Positions 39,395 to 48,962 of a stretch of 64,000 nt of DNA are shown in pieces. A program made the translations under genes and the position numbers. The notes beneath the pieces were generated by a model. That model did no database searches, had not been told where the DNA came from, and saw only the letters and a list, made by a program, of their open reading frames with translations. Each line of letters begins with the position of its first letter. The first letter of the stretch is position 1. Origin of the DNA: Spelaeicoccus albus (GTDB lineage Bacteria > Actinomycetota > Actinomycetes > Actinomycetales > Brevibacteriaceae); contig NZ_JACBZP010000001.1 of assembly GCF_013409065.1 (NCBI RefSeq), forward strand, positions 2,046,001 to 2,110,000, written 5' to 3'.

Positions 39395-40177
39395 ATGAGC
39401 AGCGTCGTCATCGCCTCCAACGAACAAGATGCCGGCGTCGGTCCGCGACTGGTCGAGCGCCATGCCGAACTTGCCGGAGGACTCAGCGTGCGTATCGACG
39501 CCGTGATCCGGGCCGCCGAAGCCGGCGACGCCGCAGATTTGGCGGGCTTGGCCGAATACGTCCGATTGATCGGCGCGCACTTGGACAGCGCCGAGTCCAG
39601 CACTATCGCCGTGGCATCGACACTTCCGGACGTCGCCCCGGTGGCCGCCACAATGACCGAGAACCTGGCTGCGGCCCGCACGAGCATTGCGGAACTGACC
39701 GCGGCCACGAGCGCCGTTCGTGCTGCAGCAGCCGGCGGCAACTTGCTCTCCACCTTCTCCACGCACGTGTCGCTCGCCGATGAATACCTCATGCCCGCGC
39801 TCGCGTCGGCGCCCACGGTGTCGCTGGCGGACGTTGTGGGCAGCGCTCCCGAGCTTCTGGGCGAGGGGGCCGATCAGGCTGCGAACGAGGCCGCCGGGAC
39901 GGAACCGGACGGGCACGTGTGCGCATGCGGCGTCGTCGACGGGCCCGAACTGCCCGAGCTCGACGCGCGCAGTATTCCGCACGCCATCCGGCATTCCACG
40001 ATCTTCGGTGCGCTGGACGCCGTGAAGCCGGGCGACGGGATGATTCTGGTGGCACCGCACGACCCGCTGCCGCTGCTCGACCAGCTCGAAGCGCGCGCTC
40101 CCGGTCAATTCGCCATCGACTACATCGAACGCGGCCCCGAGGCATGGCGGCTGCAATTCGTGCGCATTCACGACTGA
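39395..40177 (+). CDS. DUF2249 protein with hemerythrin-like N-terminal helices
   Basis: 260 residues. The C-terminal 75 residues (ELDARSIPHAIRHSTIFGALDAVKPGDGM and on to GPEAWRLQFVRI) are a clear DUF2249 domain. The first 140 residues are helical, with spaced His/Glu (ERHAEL, IGAHLDSAES, STHVSLADEYLMP), resembling an HHE/hemerythrin-like di-iron bundle; I cannot confirm all ligands. Between them is HVCACGVVDGPELP, with a CxC pair. DUF2249 proteins are often found near denitrification and nitrosative-stress genes, so a link with narGHJI 4 kb away is plausible. AAGGAG precedes the ATG. Confidence 0.85.
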   Translation: MSSVVIASNEQDAGVGPRLVERHAELAGGLSVRIDAVIRAAEAGDAADLAGLAEYVRLIGAHLDSAESSTIAVASTLPDVAPVAATMTENLAAARTSIAELTAATSAVRAAAAGGNLLSTFSTHVSLADEYLMPALASAPTVSLADVVGSAPELLGEGADQAANEAAGTEPDGHVCACGVVDGPELPELDARSIPHAIRHSTIFGALDAVKPGDGMILVAPHDPLPLLDQLEARAPGQFAIDYIERGPEAWRLQFVRIHD

Positions 40178-40292
40178 CATTTCGGATGGGCCGATGCGGC
40201 CCGGAGCCGGCGGTCGAACTGGCCCGTCGGCTCGTCGGCGTGGACGGTTAGACTGAAGGGGAACCCACCCAACGAGGAAGGCCACGCCTGAA

Positions 40293-40592
40293 ATGTCTGC
40301 CATCACCCGGGCCGAGGTCGACCACCTGGCGGCGCTGGCGCGAATAGCCATGTCCGACGACGAGCTCGATCAGCTCGCCGGCGAACTCGACGTGATAGTC
40401 GGTTCGGTCGCCAAGGTCTCCGAGGTCGCCACCGACGAAATTCCCGCCACATCGCATCCGCTGCCGATGACGAACGTTTTCCGTGAGGACGTCGTCGAGA
40501 CGCCGCTGACGGCGTCCGAAGCCTTGTCCGGTGCGCCGGCAGCCGAAGACGGAAAGTTCTTGGTACCGCAGATCTTGGGAGATGAGCAGTGA
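40293..40592 (+). CDS. gatC: Asp-tRNA(Asn)/Glu-tRNA(Gln) amidotransferase subunit C
   Basis: 99 residues. It stabilises GatA in the amidotransferase that converts misacylated Glu-tRNA(Gln) and Asp-tRNA(Asn). Family features: [22 protein letters not shown] at the N-terminus and the late LRxD-like segment FREDVVE. A -10-like TAGACT at about 40250 precedes a leader of roughly 35 bases. Its stop overlaps the GTG of gatA. This resumes the housekeeping block begun by etfBA-mnmA-ligA, which in mycobacteria lies close to gatCAB. Confidence 0.95.
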   Translation: MSAITRAEVDHLAALARIAMSDDELDQLAGELDVIVGSVAKVSEVATDEIPATSHPLPMTNVFREDVVETPLTASEALSGAPAAEDGKFLVPQILGDEQ

Positions 40593-42091
40593 GCGACGTG
40601 ACCCGCTTGAGCGCCGCCGAACTGGCGGAGCAACTGGGCCGCGGCGACGTCACGAGCGTCGAAGTCACCCAGGCCCACCTTGACCGCATTGCCGCCGTCG
40701 ACCCGGCCATCCACGCGTTCTTGCACGTGTCGTCCGATGAGGCGCTTGCCACGGCCGCCGACGTCGATGCCCGTCGCGCCGCCGGCGAACCGCTTCATGC
40801 GCTCGCGGGCGTGCCGATCGCAGTGAAGGACGTCGTCGTCACCAAAGACATCCCAACGACCGCCGGGTCGAAAATCCTTGACGGTTGGATACCGCCGTAC
40901 GACGCCACCCTGGTGACCCGGCTGCGGCAGGCCGGCCTGCCGATCCTCGGCAAAACCAACATGGACGAATTCGCCATGGGCTCGTCCACCGAGCATTCGG
41001 CATACGGCCCCACCCGCAACCCGTGGGATGAGACCCGGATCCCGGGCGGCTCCGGCGGGGGTTCCGCCGCTGCCGTCGCCGCGTTCGAGGCCCCGCTGGC
41101 CATCGGAACCGACACGGGCGGCTCGATCCGCCAGCCGGCAGCCGTCACCGGGTCGGTCGGTGTGAAACCCACCTACGGCGGCGTGTCCCGCTACGGTCTC
41201 ATCGCGATGGCCTCCAGCCTGGATCAGGCCGGCCCCGTCACGCGGTCCGTGCTGGACTCGGCGCTGTTGCACGAACTGATCGGCGGACACGACCCGCGCG
41301 ACTCGACGTCGATCCCGGAGTCGCTCCCGGAGCTCGTTGCCGCCGCACGGGGCGGGGACGTCGCGGGGATGCGCCTCGGCGTGGTCAGCCAATTGTCCGG
41401 TGACGGGTACGAGCCCGGCGTCAAGGCACGATTCGACGATGCGCTGGCGCTGCTTGCCGATGCCGGCGCCGAAATCGTCGAAGTGTCCTGCCCCTCGTTC
41501 GACTACGCGCTCGACGCTTATTACCTGATCATGCCGTCGGAGGCTTCGAGCAACCTGGCCCGCTTCGACGGGATGCGGTTTGGCGCTCGAACGCTGCCGG
41601 ACGAAGGGCCTGTCACTGCCGAGCGCGTCATGGCGGCGACCCGCGGCGCCGGCTTCGGCCCCGAGGTCAAACGCCGCATCATGCTGGGGACGTACGCGCT
41701 GTCGGCCGGCTATTACGACGCCTACTACGGCAGTGCCCAAAAAGTGCGCACCTTGATCCAGCGCGACTTCGCCGCCGCGTTCGACAAGGTCGACGTGCTC
41801 GTGTCGCCGACCTCGCCGACCACGGCGTTCGAGCTGGGCGCCAAACTGGACGATCCGATGGCGATGTACTTGAACGACGTCGCGACTATTCCGGCCAATC
41901 TGGCAGGGGTCCCGGGCATTTCATTGCCCAGCGGCCTGTCGAGCGACGGCCTTCCTGCCGGATTCCAGATCCTGGGTCCGGCAAAGGCCGACGATCGACT
42001 GTACCGGGTAGGCAGCGTGCTGGAAAGACTTTTGGAACAACAGTGGGGCGGGCCGCTACTGGCTCAGGCGCCCACCCTGGAGGTGGCGTGA
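40589..42091 (+). CDS. gatA: Asp-tRNA(Asn)/Glu-tRNA(Gln) amidotransferase subunit A
   Basis: 500 residues, amidase-signature enzyme that releases ammonia from glutamine. The Ser-cisSer-Lys triad is represented by Lys in [10 protein letters not shown], the Gly/Ser-rich [15 protein letters not shown], and [11 protein letters not shown] carrying the nucleophile. Starts at GTG overlapping the gatC stop (GTGA). Length and motifs are standard. Followed by gatB after three bases. Confidence 0.96.
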   Translation: MSDVTRLSAAELAEQLGRGDVTSVEVTQAHLDRIAAVDPAIHAFLHVSSDEALATAADVDARRAAGEPLHALAGVPIAVKDVVVTKDIPTTAGSKILDGWIPPYDATLVTRLRQAGLPILGKTNMDEFAMGSSTEHSAYGPTRNPWDETRIPGGSGGGSAAAVAAFEAPLAIGTDTGGSIRQPAAVTGSVGVKPTYGGVSRYGLIAMASSLDQAGPVTRSVLDSALLHELIGGHDPRDSTSIPESLPELVAAARGGDVAGMRLGVVSQLSGDGYEPGVKARFDDALALLADAGAEIVEVSCPSFDYALDAYYLIMPSEASSNLARFDGMRFGARTLPDEGPVTAERVMAATRGAGFGPEVKRRIMLGTYALSAGYYDAYYGSAQKVRTLIQRDFAAAFDKVDVLVSPTSPTTAFELGAKLDDPMAMYLNDVATIPANLAGVPGISLPSGLSSDGLPAGFQILGPAKADDRLYRVGSVLERLLEQQWGGPLLAQAPTLEVA

Positions 42092-42094
42092 GAA

Positions 42095-43600
42095 ATGGCC
42101 GAAACCATGACTGACCTCGTCGATTACGACGAGGCCATCGCCGAATTCGACCCGGTCCTGGGCATCGAGGTGCACGTCGAGCTCGGCACCGCGACGAAGA
42201 TGTTCGACGGCGCACCGAACAGTTTCGCGGCCGAACCGAACAGCCAGGTGACGCCCGTGTCCCTCGGCCTGCCCGGCGCGCTGCCGGCCGTCAACCGGCG
42301 CGCCGTCGAATACGCAATCAAAATCGGCCTGGCTCTGAACTGCGAGATCGCCGAGTATTGCCGGTTCGCGCGGAAGAACTACTTTTACCCGGATAACCCG
42401 AAGAACTTTCAAACCTCGCAGTACGATGAACCGATCGCGTACGAGGGCCACCTTGATGTGGAACTGGACGACGGCGAAGTGTTCCGGGTCAAGATCGAAC
42501 GCGCGCATATGGAAGAGGACGCCGGCAAGAACACGCACGTGGGCGGGTCCGGCCGCATCCAAGGCGCCGACCACTCGCTCGTCGACTACAACCGGGCAGG
42601 CGTGCCGCTCGTGGAGATCGTCACCCATCCGATCGAAGGCGCCGGCTCCCGCGCCCCCGAAGTCGCCCGCGCCTATGTGCGCACGCTTCGCGACATCTTT
42701 CGCACGCTGGGCGTCTCCGAAGCACGAATGGAACAAGGCAATGTGCGCGCCGACGTGAATTTGTCGCTCCGTGCCGACCCGGGGGCGCCGCTCGGCACGC
42801 GCACCGAGACCAAGAACGTCAACTCGTTCCGGTCGATCGAGCGTGCGGTGCGCTACGAAGTCTCCCGCCAGGCCGGCGTCCTGCGCGCAGGCGGCGCCGT
42901 CACGCAAGAGACCCGGCATTTCCACGAGGACACGGCTTCCACGTCGTCCGGGCGCCCGAAATCGGACGCCGACGACTATCGGTACTTTCCCGAACCGGAC
43001 CTGGTACCGGTCGCACCGAGCCGTGAATGGGTCGAAGAGCTGCGCGCTGCGCTGCCCGAGCCGGCCAGTGATCGCCGCAAACGGCTGCAGGCCGAATGGG
43101 GGTACAGCGATCTGGAGATGCGCGACGTCGTGAACGCCGACCTGCTCGAACCGATCGAGCAGACCGTCGCAGCCGGCTGTGCGCCCGCCGCCGCCCGCAA
43201 GTGGTGGTCCGGCGAACTTGCCCGGACGGCGAAGGCCAAGGACGTCGAAGTCACCGAGCTCGGGGTCGGTCCGGCGCACATCGCCGAACTAGCCGGCCTC
43301 GTCGACGCCGGTAAGCTCAATGACGCGCTGGCCCGGCAAGTCCTCGAAGGCGTCATCGCGGGGGAGGGCGCTCCGAGCGAGGTCATGGCCGGCCGCGGGC
43401 TGGAAATGGTGTCGGACGACGGCGCCCTCACGGCGGCCGTCGACAAGGCGATGGCCGATCAGCCCGACGTCGTTGCCAAGATTCAAGGCGGCAAGGTGCA
43501 AGCCGTGGGCGCCCTCATCGGCCCGATCATGAAAGAAATGCGCGGTAAGGCCGATGCATCGAAGATCCGTGAACTGATCTTGGAAAGAGCAGGGCAGTAG
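42095..43600 (+). CDS. gatB: Asp-tRNA(Asn)/Glu-tRNA(Gln) amidotransferase subunit B
   Basis: 501 residues. Kinase/amidotransferase subunit that phosphorylates the misacylated tRNA and amidates it. Motifs: [58 protein letters not shown] and [28 protein letters not shown]. The C-terminal YqeY-like helical tail ([26 protein letters not shown]) is complete. The operon ends in the palindromic repeat at 43626. Confidence 0.97.
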   Translation: MAETMTDLVDYDEAIAEFDPVLGIEVHVELGTATKMFDGAPNSFAAEPNSQVTPVSLGLPGALPAVNRRAVEYAIKIGLALNCEIAEYCRFARKNYFYPDNPKNFQTSQYDEPIAYEGHLDVELDDGEVFRVKIERAHMEEDAGKNTHVGGSGRIQGADHSLVDYNRAGVPLVEIVTHPIEGAGSRAPEVARAYVRTLRDIFRTLGVSEARMEQGNVRADVNLSLRADPGAPLGTRTETKNVNSFRSIERAVRYEVSRQAGVLRAGGAVTQETRHFHEDTASTSSGRPKSDADDYRYFPEPDLVPVAPSREWVEELRAALPEPASDRRKRLQAEWGYSDLEMRDVVNADLLEPIEQTVAAGCAPAAARKWWSGELARTAKAKDVEVTELGVGPAHIAELAGLVDAGKLNDALARQVLEGVIAGEGAPSEVMAGRGLEMVSDDGALTAAVDKAMADQPDVVAKIQGGKVQAVGALIGPIMKEMRGKADASKIRELILERAGQ

Positions 43601-43625
43601 GCCCGCCTCCGTAGCCCCGTCCTCC

Positions 43626-43720
43626 CGCCGAGTGGCGGCGAATGGCTGATTTTTGTTCGGAAAATCAGCCATTCGCCGCCACTCGGCGCGGGACAACGGC
43701 CATTCGCCGCCACTCGGCGG
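43626..43720. repeat. Palindromic repeat cluster, three units of GAGTGGCGGCGAATGGC
   Basis: A perfect 28-bp inverted repeat (arms 43626-43653 and 43661-43688, seven-base loop) is followed by a third, inverted unit at 43698-43720. The unit matches the cluster at 3284-3399 with only C/T changes. It lies just after gatB and before efeU, and as RNA would form a very strong hairpin; a terminator-like role is possible, but it lacks a U-tract. Confidence 0.85.
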
Positions 43721-43784
43721 GCGCGGCGAATTGGGAATTAGGCCACACCGACCGCGCGTAAATCATTCCTTGGTGTAATGTAGC

Positions 43785-43803
43785 TTTGGCTTACCTAAAC
43801 TAG
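43785..43803 (+). promoter_or_regulatory. DtxR/IdeR-like iron box upstream of efeUOB
   Basis: TTTGGCTTACCTAAACTAG matches the 19-bp consensus TTAGGTTAGSCTAACCTAA at about 13 positions. It overlaps a -10-like TAAACT (43796-43801) and lies 37 bp before the efeU start, as expected for iron-dependent repression of iron uptake. Confidence 0.65.
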
Positions 43804-43840
43804 GTGCCCCAAAGACTTAGACTCACGCCGGAAGGAAGCC

Positions 43841-45427
43841 GTGCTCGCGACACTGGTGATCGGTCTTCGTGAAGGCCTCGAAGCTGCGTTGATCGTCGGC
43901 ATCATTGCTGCCTTCTTGAAGCGCAACGGTAAAGCGCTGAAGGCCATGTGGATCGGCGTCACGCTGGCCGTCGTCCTGAGTATCCTGGTCGGTGTCGCCC
44001 TCACCGTCGTCGAACGGGCGCTCCCGCAGACCGAACAAGAAGCCATGGAGACGATCATTGGCGGCGTGGCAGTCGTCTTCGTCACCGGAATGATCGTGTG
44101 GATGCGCACGCATGCCCGCTATATGAAGCGCGAGCTGGAACATTCCGCCACCGAAGCGCTCGGCCAGGGCACGTCGCTGGCTCTTGCCGCAATGGCATTT
44201 TTGGCAGTGCTCAAAGAAGGATTCGAAACTTCCGTCTTCCTGTTGGCGACGTTCCAAGCGTCCACGAGTGTGGTGGCGGCGGTGATCGGCGCGGTCGTCG
44301 GCATCCTGATCTCCATCGGCATCGGAATCGGCCTGTACACCGGCGGCGTCAAGCTGAACCTCGGTAAATTCTTCACGGCAACCGGAGTGTTCTTGGTCTT
44401 CGTCGCTGCCGGCCTGGTGATCAGCGCGTTGCGTACCGCCCACGAAGCGGGCTGGATAGTCTTCGGGCAACAGCCGACCGTCGACCTCGCCTGGTTGGCT
44501 CCCGGCGGCTCGATCCGGGCGGCGCTGATCACCGGCGTTCTCGGCATCCCGGCCGACCCGCGCACCGTCGAAGCCGTCGGCTGGTTCCTCTACATCATTC
44601 CGATGCTGCTGATCACGTTGCTTCCCCGAGCGCTCCGCCCCAAGCCCGCGCATCAGCCGCGCGCGCATGGAATCGTGGCAGCAGGCCTGGGAGTCGGCGC
44701 CATCGCGCTGTTCGTCGCCATGCCGGACGCGCCACGGGCTGCGATCCCGGCGTCGGTGCCGTTGGGGTCGTCCGGCTCGGTCAGCGCGACCGGTGAATCA
44801 CCGGCTCCCGTCATCACTGTCCGCCGCGCCGGCGAATCGACGACCGTGCGTTTTGCCGCCGGGGACGGCGCTCCCAGCACGCACGCCGGCGCCGACACCC
44901 GTTGGCGCACCACGGTACCGGTGCCGCAAGGCCCTCGGCGGCTGACGCTCGACCGCTTGGTCAAGTTGAACGACGGATCCATTCCCGTCGGCCTCAGCCC
45001 CCGGCGCAACCCCGGGCCGTACGAGGCGAACTGGAAGCGCACGGCGACTGTGACGGCGTGGACGAAGGACGGGGCGTTGGTGGACGCCAAGCGGACATCC
45101 CGGACGATAGTCACACTGACCGGAGGCGGCCTGTCCGGCGCCCGAGTGGTGACCGTCGACCCGACCGGCGACTGGAGCGCCGCCCCGGACGCCGTTGCCG
45201 CGAATGCCGACGCCGTCGGTGCGGCTGACGCGGCCGCGCGCGATAGGGCGCTGTGGACGTTCTGGCTTCCCGGCGTACTGGCGATCGGAGCGATTGCCAC
45301 GGCACTGCGCGGGCTCGTCATTCGGCGGAAGCTGACCAAGCAGGACGACGAGCGCGCGCCGGAGACCGCCGGCGTACCGACAACGAACCTGAACGACACC
45401 TCTAGGAGAATGACCAATGCGACGTAG
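43841..45427 (+). CDS. efeU: FTR1-family iron permease EfeU with long C-terminal extension
   Basis: 528 residues. The first 280 are a seven-helix FTR1 permease with both REGLE-type iron motifs: LREGLEAAL (about 10-14) and LKEGFETSVF (about 125). The remaining 250 residues are an extra exported region (from about 310 to 480), rich in beta-like sequence (ITVRRAGESTTVRFAAGDGAP, RRLTLDRLVKLNDGS), ending in one more transmembrane helix (WTFWLPGVLAIGAIATALRG) and a cytoplasmic tail. E. coli EfeU lacks this part. GGAAGGA precedes the GTG. First gene of efeUOB; a DtxR-like box lies upstream. Its stop lies inside the start of efeO. Confidence 0.93.
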   Translation: MLATLVIGLREGLEAALIVGIIAAFLKRNGKALKAMWIGVTLAVVLSILVGVALTVVERALPQTEQEAMETIIGGVAVVFVTGMIVWMRTHARYMKRELEHSATEALGQGTSLALAAMAFLAVLKEGFETSVFLLATFQASTSVVAAVIGAVVGILISIGIGIGLYTGGVKLNLGKFFTATGVFLVFVAAGLVISALRTAHEAGWIVFGQQPTVDLAWLAPGGSIRAALITGVLGIPADPRTVEAVGWFLYIIPMLLITLLPRALRPKPAHQPRAHGIVAAGLGVGAIALFVAMPDAPRAAIPASVPLGSSGSVSATGESPAPVITVRRAGESTTVRFAAGDGAPSTHAGADTRWRTTVPVPQGPRRLTLDRLVKLNDGSIPVGLSPRRNPGPYEANWKRTATVTAWTKDGALVDAKRTSRTIVTLTGGGLSGARVVTVDPTGDWSAAPDAVAANADAVGAADAAARDRALWTFWLPGVLAIGAIATALRGLVIRRKLTKQDDERAPETAGVPTTNLNDTSRRMTNAT

Positions 45428-46640
45428 CAGCCGGCCGATGCGCGCCACGATGACGATAGCGGCAATTGCCGCGCTGACGGGCTTGACCGCCTGCTCCTCC
45501 TCGCCGACCGATGCGGGCGACAAGACCGATACCGCCCAAAAGACGACCTCGAAGATCGGCATCACGTTGAAGTCCGGCGGCTCGGGCGACACCTGCGACA
45601 TCGATTCGACCACCGCACACGCCGGGCCGGTCACGTTCACAGTCACGAACAAGAACTCGACGGCCATCACCGAAGTCGAGCTGCAAAGCGATCAGCGCAT
45701 TCTCGGCGAGAAGGAAAACCTCGCGCCCGGGTTGAAACCCGTCAGCTTCACCGTGACGCTCGACGGCGGTAAATACCAGATCTATTGCCCGAACGCCGAA
45801 AAGCAAATGCAGACCCTCACCGTCACGGGCAAGGCAGCCAAACCCACCGGGTCCACGCACGCGTTGCTCAAGCAGGGCACCAAGGGATACGCGAAATACG
45901 TCTCGGCGCAGGTCGCGTCCATGAAGGATGCCGCCGCCACACTGGAAAAGAAGATCGACGAGGGCGACTTGGCCGGGGCGAAGGCCGAATACGCGAAGGC
46001 GCGCCCGTTTTACGAGCACATTGAATCGGACGTCGACGGATTCGTGCTGCCCGGATTCAAGGCCACCGACAACAAGGGCAACCTCGACTATCTCATCGAT
46101 ATGCGGGCGTCGAACCTGGACAAGAGCGCAGGCTGGCACGGGTTCCACGCCATCGAGCGCGATCTGTACAAGCGAGGTGCCATTACCGACCAGACCAAAC
46201 GCTATGCGGCCGAGCTGACCAAAAACGCCACGACGCTCGTCGGCGTGGCGAAAAAGCTGCAGTACAAACCCGAAGACCTGGCCAATGGTGCGGCGGCCCT
46301 GCTCGAAGAAGTGCAGTCGTCGAAGATCAAGGGTGAAGAGGAACGGTACAGCCATCTCGATCTCGTCGACTTCGCCGCTAACGTCGAAGGCGCCCAAGAA
46401 GCGTTCGCCGAGCTCAAACCGGGCTTGAAGAAGATCGACGCCGGGTTGACCAAGCGAATTGCCGCGCAGTTCGACACGGTGAACTCCATGCTCGACGCGT
46501 ACCGCGATTCCGATGCGACCGGCGGCTACAAGTCCTACACGCCGGCGCTGCGCCACAAGAATGCCAACAAGCTCAGCCAGACGGTGCAAGCGCTGCAGGA
46601 CCCGTTGTCGCACCTTGCCGAAAAGGTCGCATCGGCGTAA
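45417..46640 (+). CDS. efeO: Iron uptake lipoprotein EfeO (cupredoxin + M75 imelysin-like)
   Basis: 407 residues. The lipoprotein signal ends in LTGLTAC (Cys26). An N-terminal cupredoxin-like domain (VTFTVTNKNSTAITEVEL to QIYCPN) is followed by the EfeO/imelysin helical domain with the iron motif HGFHAIE (about 241-247). In the EfeUOB system it is thought to bind iron outside the membrane and hand it to EfeU. ATG 45417 overlaps the efeU end by 11 bases, with AGGAG upstream; its TAA stop overlaps the efeB ATG, so all three are translationally coupled. Confidence 0.95.
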   Translation: MRRSSRPMRATMTIAAIAALTGLTACSSSPTDAGDKTDTAQKTTSKIGITLKSGGSGDTCDIDSTTAHAGPVTFTVTNKNSTAITEVELQSDQRILGEKENLAPGLKPVSFTVTLDGGKYQIYCPNAEKQMQTLTVTGKAAKPTGSTHALLKQGTKGYAKYVSAQVASMKDAAATLEKKIDEGDLAGAKAEYAKARPFYEHIESDVDGFVLPGFKATDNKGNLDYLIDMRASNLDKSAGWHGFHAIERDLYKRGAITDQTKRYAAELTKNATTLVGVAKKLQYKPEDLANGAAALLEEVQSSKIKGEEERYSHLDLVDFAANVEGAQEAFAELKPGLKKIDAGLTKRIAAQFDTVNSMLDAYRDSDATGGYKSYTPALRHKNANKLSQTVQALQDPLSHLAEKVASA

Positions 46641-47920
46641 TGGCGGGACGGCGCGAGCAAGCGGACGGCGATTCGGGCACGACTTCTCGGTTGAGCCGGC
46701 GGGGGTTCTTCACCGGCGCGGCCGGCGGTTTGGCGGCCGGTGGTCTGGCAGGGGTCGGCGGGACCCTTGCGGCCGGGGCGGTGGAGGGCCCGGGCAGCTC
46801 GGGGCAGCAATCGAATTCCGACCTGACGTATTCGTTTTACGGCTCCGGCCCGCAAGCGGGCGTGCGGACGCCGCCGCAACAATATTGCGTCTTCATGACG
46901 TTCGATCTGCAAATTGAGACGGCCCGGGAACTACAAGTCCTGTTGGCGACGTGGTCGGGAGCGATCGACCGGCTCATGAGCGGAAAGGCGATCGGCAGCG
47001 TGGAACCGAGCAGGTCGTCCGCAGTGCCCACCGATACCGGTGAAGCGCAGGAGCTCGGACCGAACGGGCTGACCGTCACGCTTGGACTCGGACCCGGTGT
47101 CTTCGACAAACGATTCGACCTGGCCGCGATGAAACCAGCGCTGCTTGCGGATCTGCCCTCGCTGCCGAGCGACCAGCTGCGAGCGGAATTGACCGGCGGC
47201 GACATCAGCTTGCAAGCGTGTGCCGACCATCCGCAAGTTGCCTATCACGCGATCCGCGACTTGGCCCGGATGGCCCGCGAAAGCGTGCACACCCGGTGGA
47301 CAGTGATGGGGTTCGGCAAGGCATCGGCCGGCGCCGGACAAAAGACTCCGCGCAATTTGCTCGGATTCAAGGACGGCACCAGGAACATCACGGAGAAGTC
47401 CGATTACGATGACTTCGTCTGGCTCGGGAAGGATGCCGGGTGGATGGCCGGGGGCACTTACCAGATCGCCCGAAAGATTCAAATGAACATCGAGATCTGG
47501 GACGCCGATCACATCGGCGACCAGCAGGACGTCTTTGGCCGGACGAAACACGTCGGCGCTCCGCTGACGGGAAAACACGAATTCGATACCCCGGACTTCG
47601 CGAAGAAGAAGGCGGACGGCGATCCGGTCATTCCCGCCACATCGCACATAGCGCTTGCCGCACACGAGAACAACGACGGCATCAAGATCCTGCGCCGGCC
47701 CTACAACTACACCGACGGCATCAGCAGATTCGGCCAGTTGGACGCCGGGCTGCTGTTCATGGTGTACACGAACGATCCGGACAATTTCAGCCGCTTACAA
47801 CGCAAACTTGGCGCCTCGGACCGGCTGAACGAATACATCGGGCACATCGGCTCTGCCGTTTTTGCCGTGCCGCCGGCCGTGAAGTCGGGGCACTATCTCG
47901 CCGAGGAACTCTTCGGCTGA
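46640..47920 (+). CDS. efeB: Dyp-type heme peroxidase / deferrochelatase EfeB
   Basis: 426 residues. A Tat signal peptide, SRRGFF at 19-24 followed by a Gly/Ala-rich hydrophobic stretch, directs export with heme bound. The Dyp-type signature GFKDG (242-246) holds the distal Asp245; the late region INRFGQ-like (SRFGQLDAGLLFMVYTNDP) is conserved in the family. It oxidises ferrous iron or releases iron from heme for EfeU/EfeO. ATG overlaps the efeO stop (TAATG). The gene ends convergent to the sugar operon, with no strong hairpin in the 37-bp gap. Confidence 0.95.
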   Translation: MAGRREQADGDSGTTSRLSRRGFFTGAAGGLAAGGLAGVGGTLAAGAVEGPGSSGQQSNSDLTYSFYGSGPQAGVRTPPQQYCVFMTFDLQIETARELQVLLATWSGAIDRLMSGKAIGSVEPSRSSAVPTDTGEAQELGPNGLTVTLGLGPGVFDKRFDLAAMKPALLADLPSLPSDQLRAELTGGDISLQACADHPQVAYHAIRDLARMARESVHTRWTVMGFGKASAGAGQKTPRNLLGFKDGTRNITEKSDYDDFVWLGKDAGWMAGGTYQIARKIQMNIEIWDADHIGDQQDVFGRTKHVGAPLTGKHEFDTPDFAKKKADGDPVIPATSHIALAAHENNDGIKILRRPYNYTDGISRFGQLDAGLLFMVYTNDPDNFSRLQRKLGASDRLNEYIGHIGSAVFAVPPAVKSGHYLAEELFG

Positions 47921-47957
47921 CCGGCCGCCCGGTACACGCCCCGCCGGTGGGCGAGCC

Positions 47958-48959
47958 TTACCCCTGGTTGGAAAAGGCTGCGTCGAACGAGGTCTCGGAC
48001 GGCGCGAAGTCGAACTTCTTCAACGCGTCCAAGGCTTCCGGAGCACCGCGCAGACGATCCATGCCGGCGTCCTCCCACTCGACCGAGATCGGCCCGTCAT
48101 AGGAAATCGCGTTCAGTGCGCGGAAGCACGACTCCCACGGCACGTCGCCGCGCCCGGCCGACACGAAATCCCACCCGCGACGAGCATCGCCCCACGGCAG
48201 GTGCGAGCCGAGGCGCGTATTGCGTCCGGTCACGCGCAGCTTCGTATCCTTGCAATCCACGTGATAGATCCGGTCGCGGAAGTCCCAAATGAACTCCACC
48301 GGGTCGATCTGCTGCCACATGAAATGGCTGGGGTCCCAGTTGAGACCGAACGCGGGCCGGTGGCCGATCTCGTCCAAGGTCCGCACCGTCGTCCAATAGT
48401 CATAGGCGATCTCGGACGGATGAACCTCGTGGGCAAAGCGCACGCCGCATTCGTCGAACACGTCGAGGATCGGATTCCATCGGTCGGCGAAATCCTTGTA
48501 GCCCGCGTCAATGACTGACTGCGGGACCGGCGGGAACATCGCCACATATGGCCAGATCTTTGACCCGGTGAATCCGACAACCGTCTTCACGCCGAGCCGC
48601 TGTGCAAGCCGAGCCGTCAGTTTCATCTCTTCCGCGGCCCGGGTGCGCACGCCTTCGGGATCCCCATCGCCCCAGACGCGGCTGCCGACGATCGCCTGGT
48701 GGCGGAAGTCGATCGGGTCGTCGCATACGGCCTGGCCCTTCAAATGGTTCGAGATGGCGAATACCTCGAGGCCGTTCTTGTCCAAGATGTCGAGCCGGTC
48801 TTGAATGTACTCATCATCATCCCACCGATAGGCGTCGAGATGGTCACCGGATACGGCGATCTCCAAGCCGTCGTATCCCCAGCCCGCCGCCAGTTCGGCG
48901 ACCTGCTCGAAGGGCAGGTCCGCCCATTGTCCGGTGAACAGCGTGAACTTGCGTGCCAT
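47958..48959 (-). CDS. Sugar phosphate isomerase/epimerase-like TIM-barrel protein (AP endonuclease 2 family)
   Basis: 333 residues. A xylose isomerase-like TIM barrel: FEQVAELAAGWGYDGLEIAV near the N-terminus, and metal-site candidates in FAHEVHPSEIAYD, NWDPSHFMW and HVDCKDTKL. Members include isomerases, epimerases, dehydratases and enzymes that cleave 3-keto-glycosides. Last gene of a four-gene minus-strand operon (gap of three bases to the preceding oxidoreductase), so the oxidoreductase probably makes its substrate or uses its product. Confidence 0.9.
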   Translation of the reverse strand: MARKFTLFTGQWADLPFEQVAELAAGWGYDGLEIAVSGDHLDAYRWDDDEYIQDRLDILDKNGLEVFAISNHLKGQAVCDDPIDFRHQAIVGSRVWGDGDPEGVRTRAAEEMKLTARLAQRLGVKTVVGFTGSKIWPYVAMFPPVPQSVIDAGYKDFADRWNPILDVFDECGVRFAHEVHPSEIAYDYWTTVRTLDEIGHRPAFGLNWDPSHFMWQQIDPVEFIWDFRDRIYHVDCKDTKLRVTGRNTRLGSHLPWGDARRGWDFVSAGRGDVPWESCFRALNAISYDGPISVEWEDAGMDRLRGAPEALDALKKFDFAPSETSFDAAFSNQG

Positions 48960-48962
48960 GAC

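Noticed and set aside
43626-43720. Ends of an insertion sequence
   Set aside because: No transposase or target-site duplication lies near any of the palindromes.
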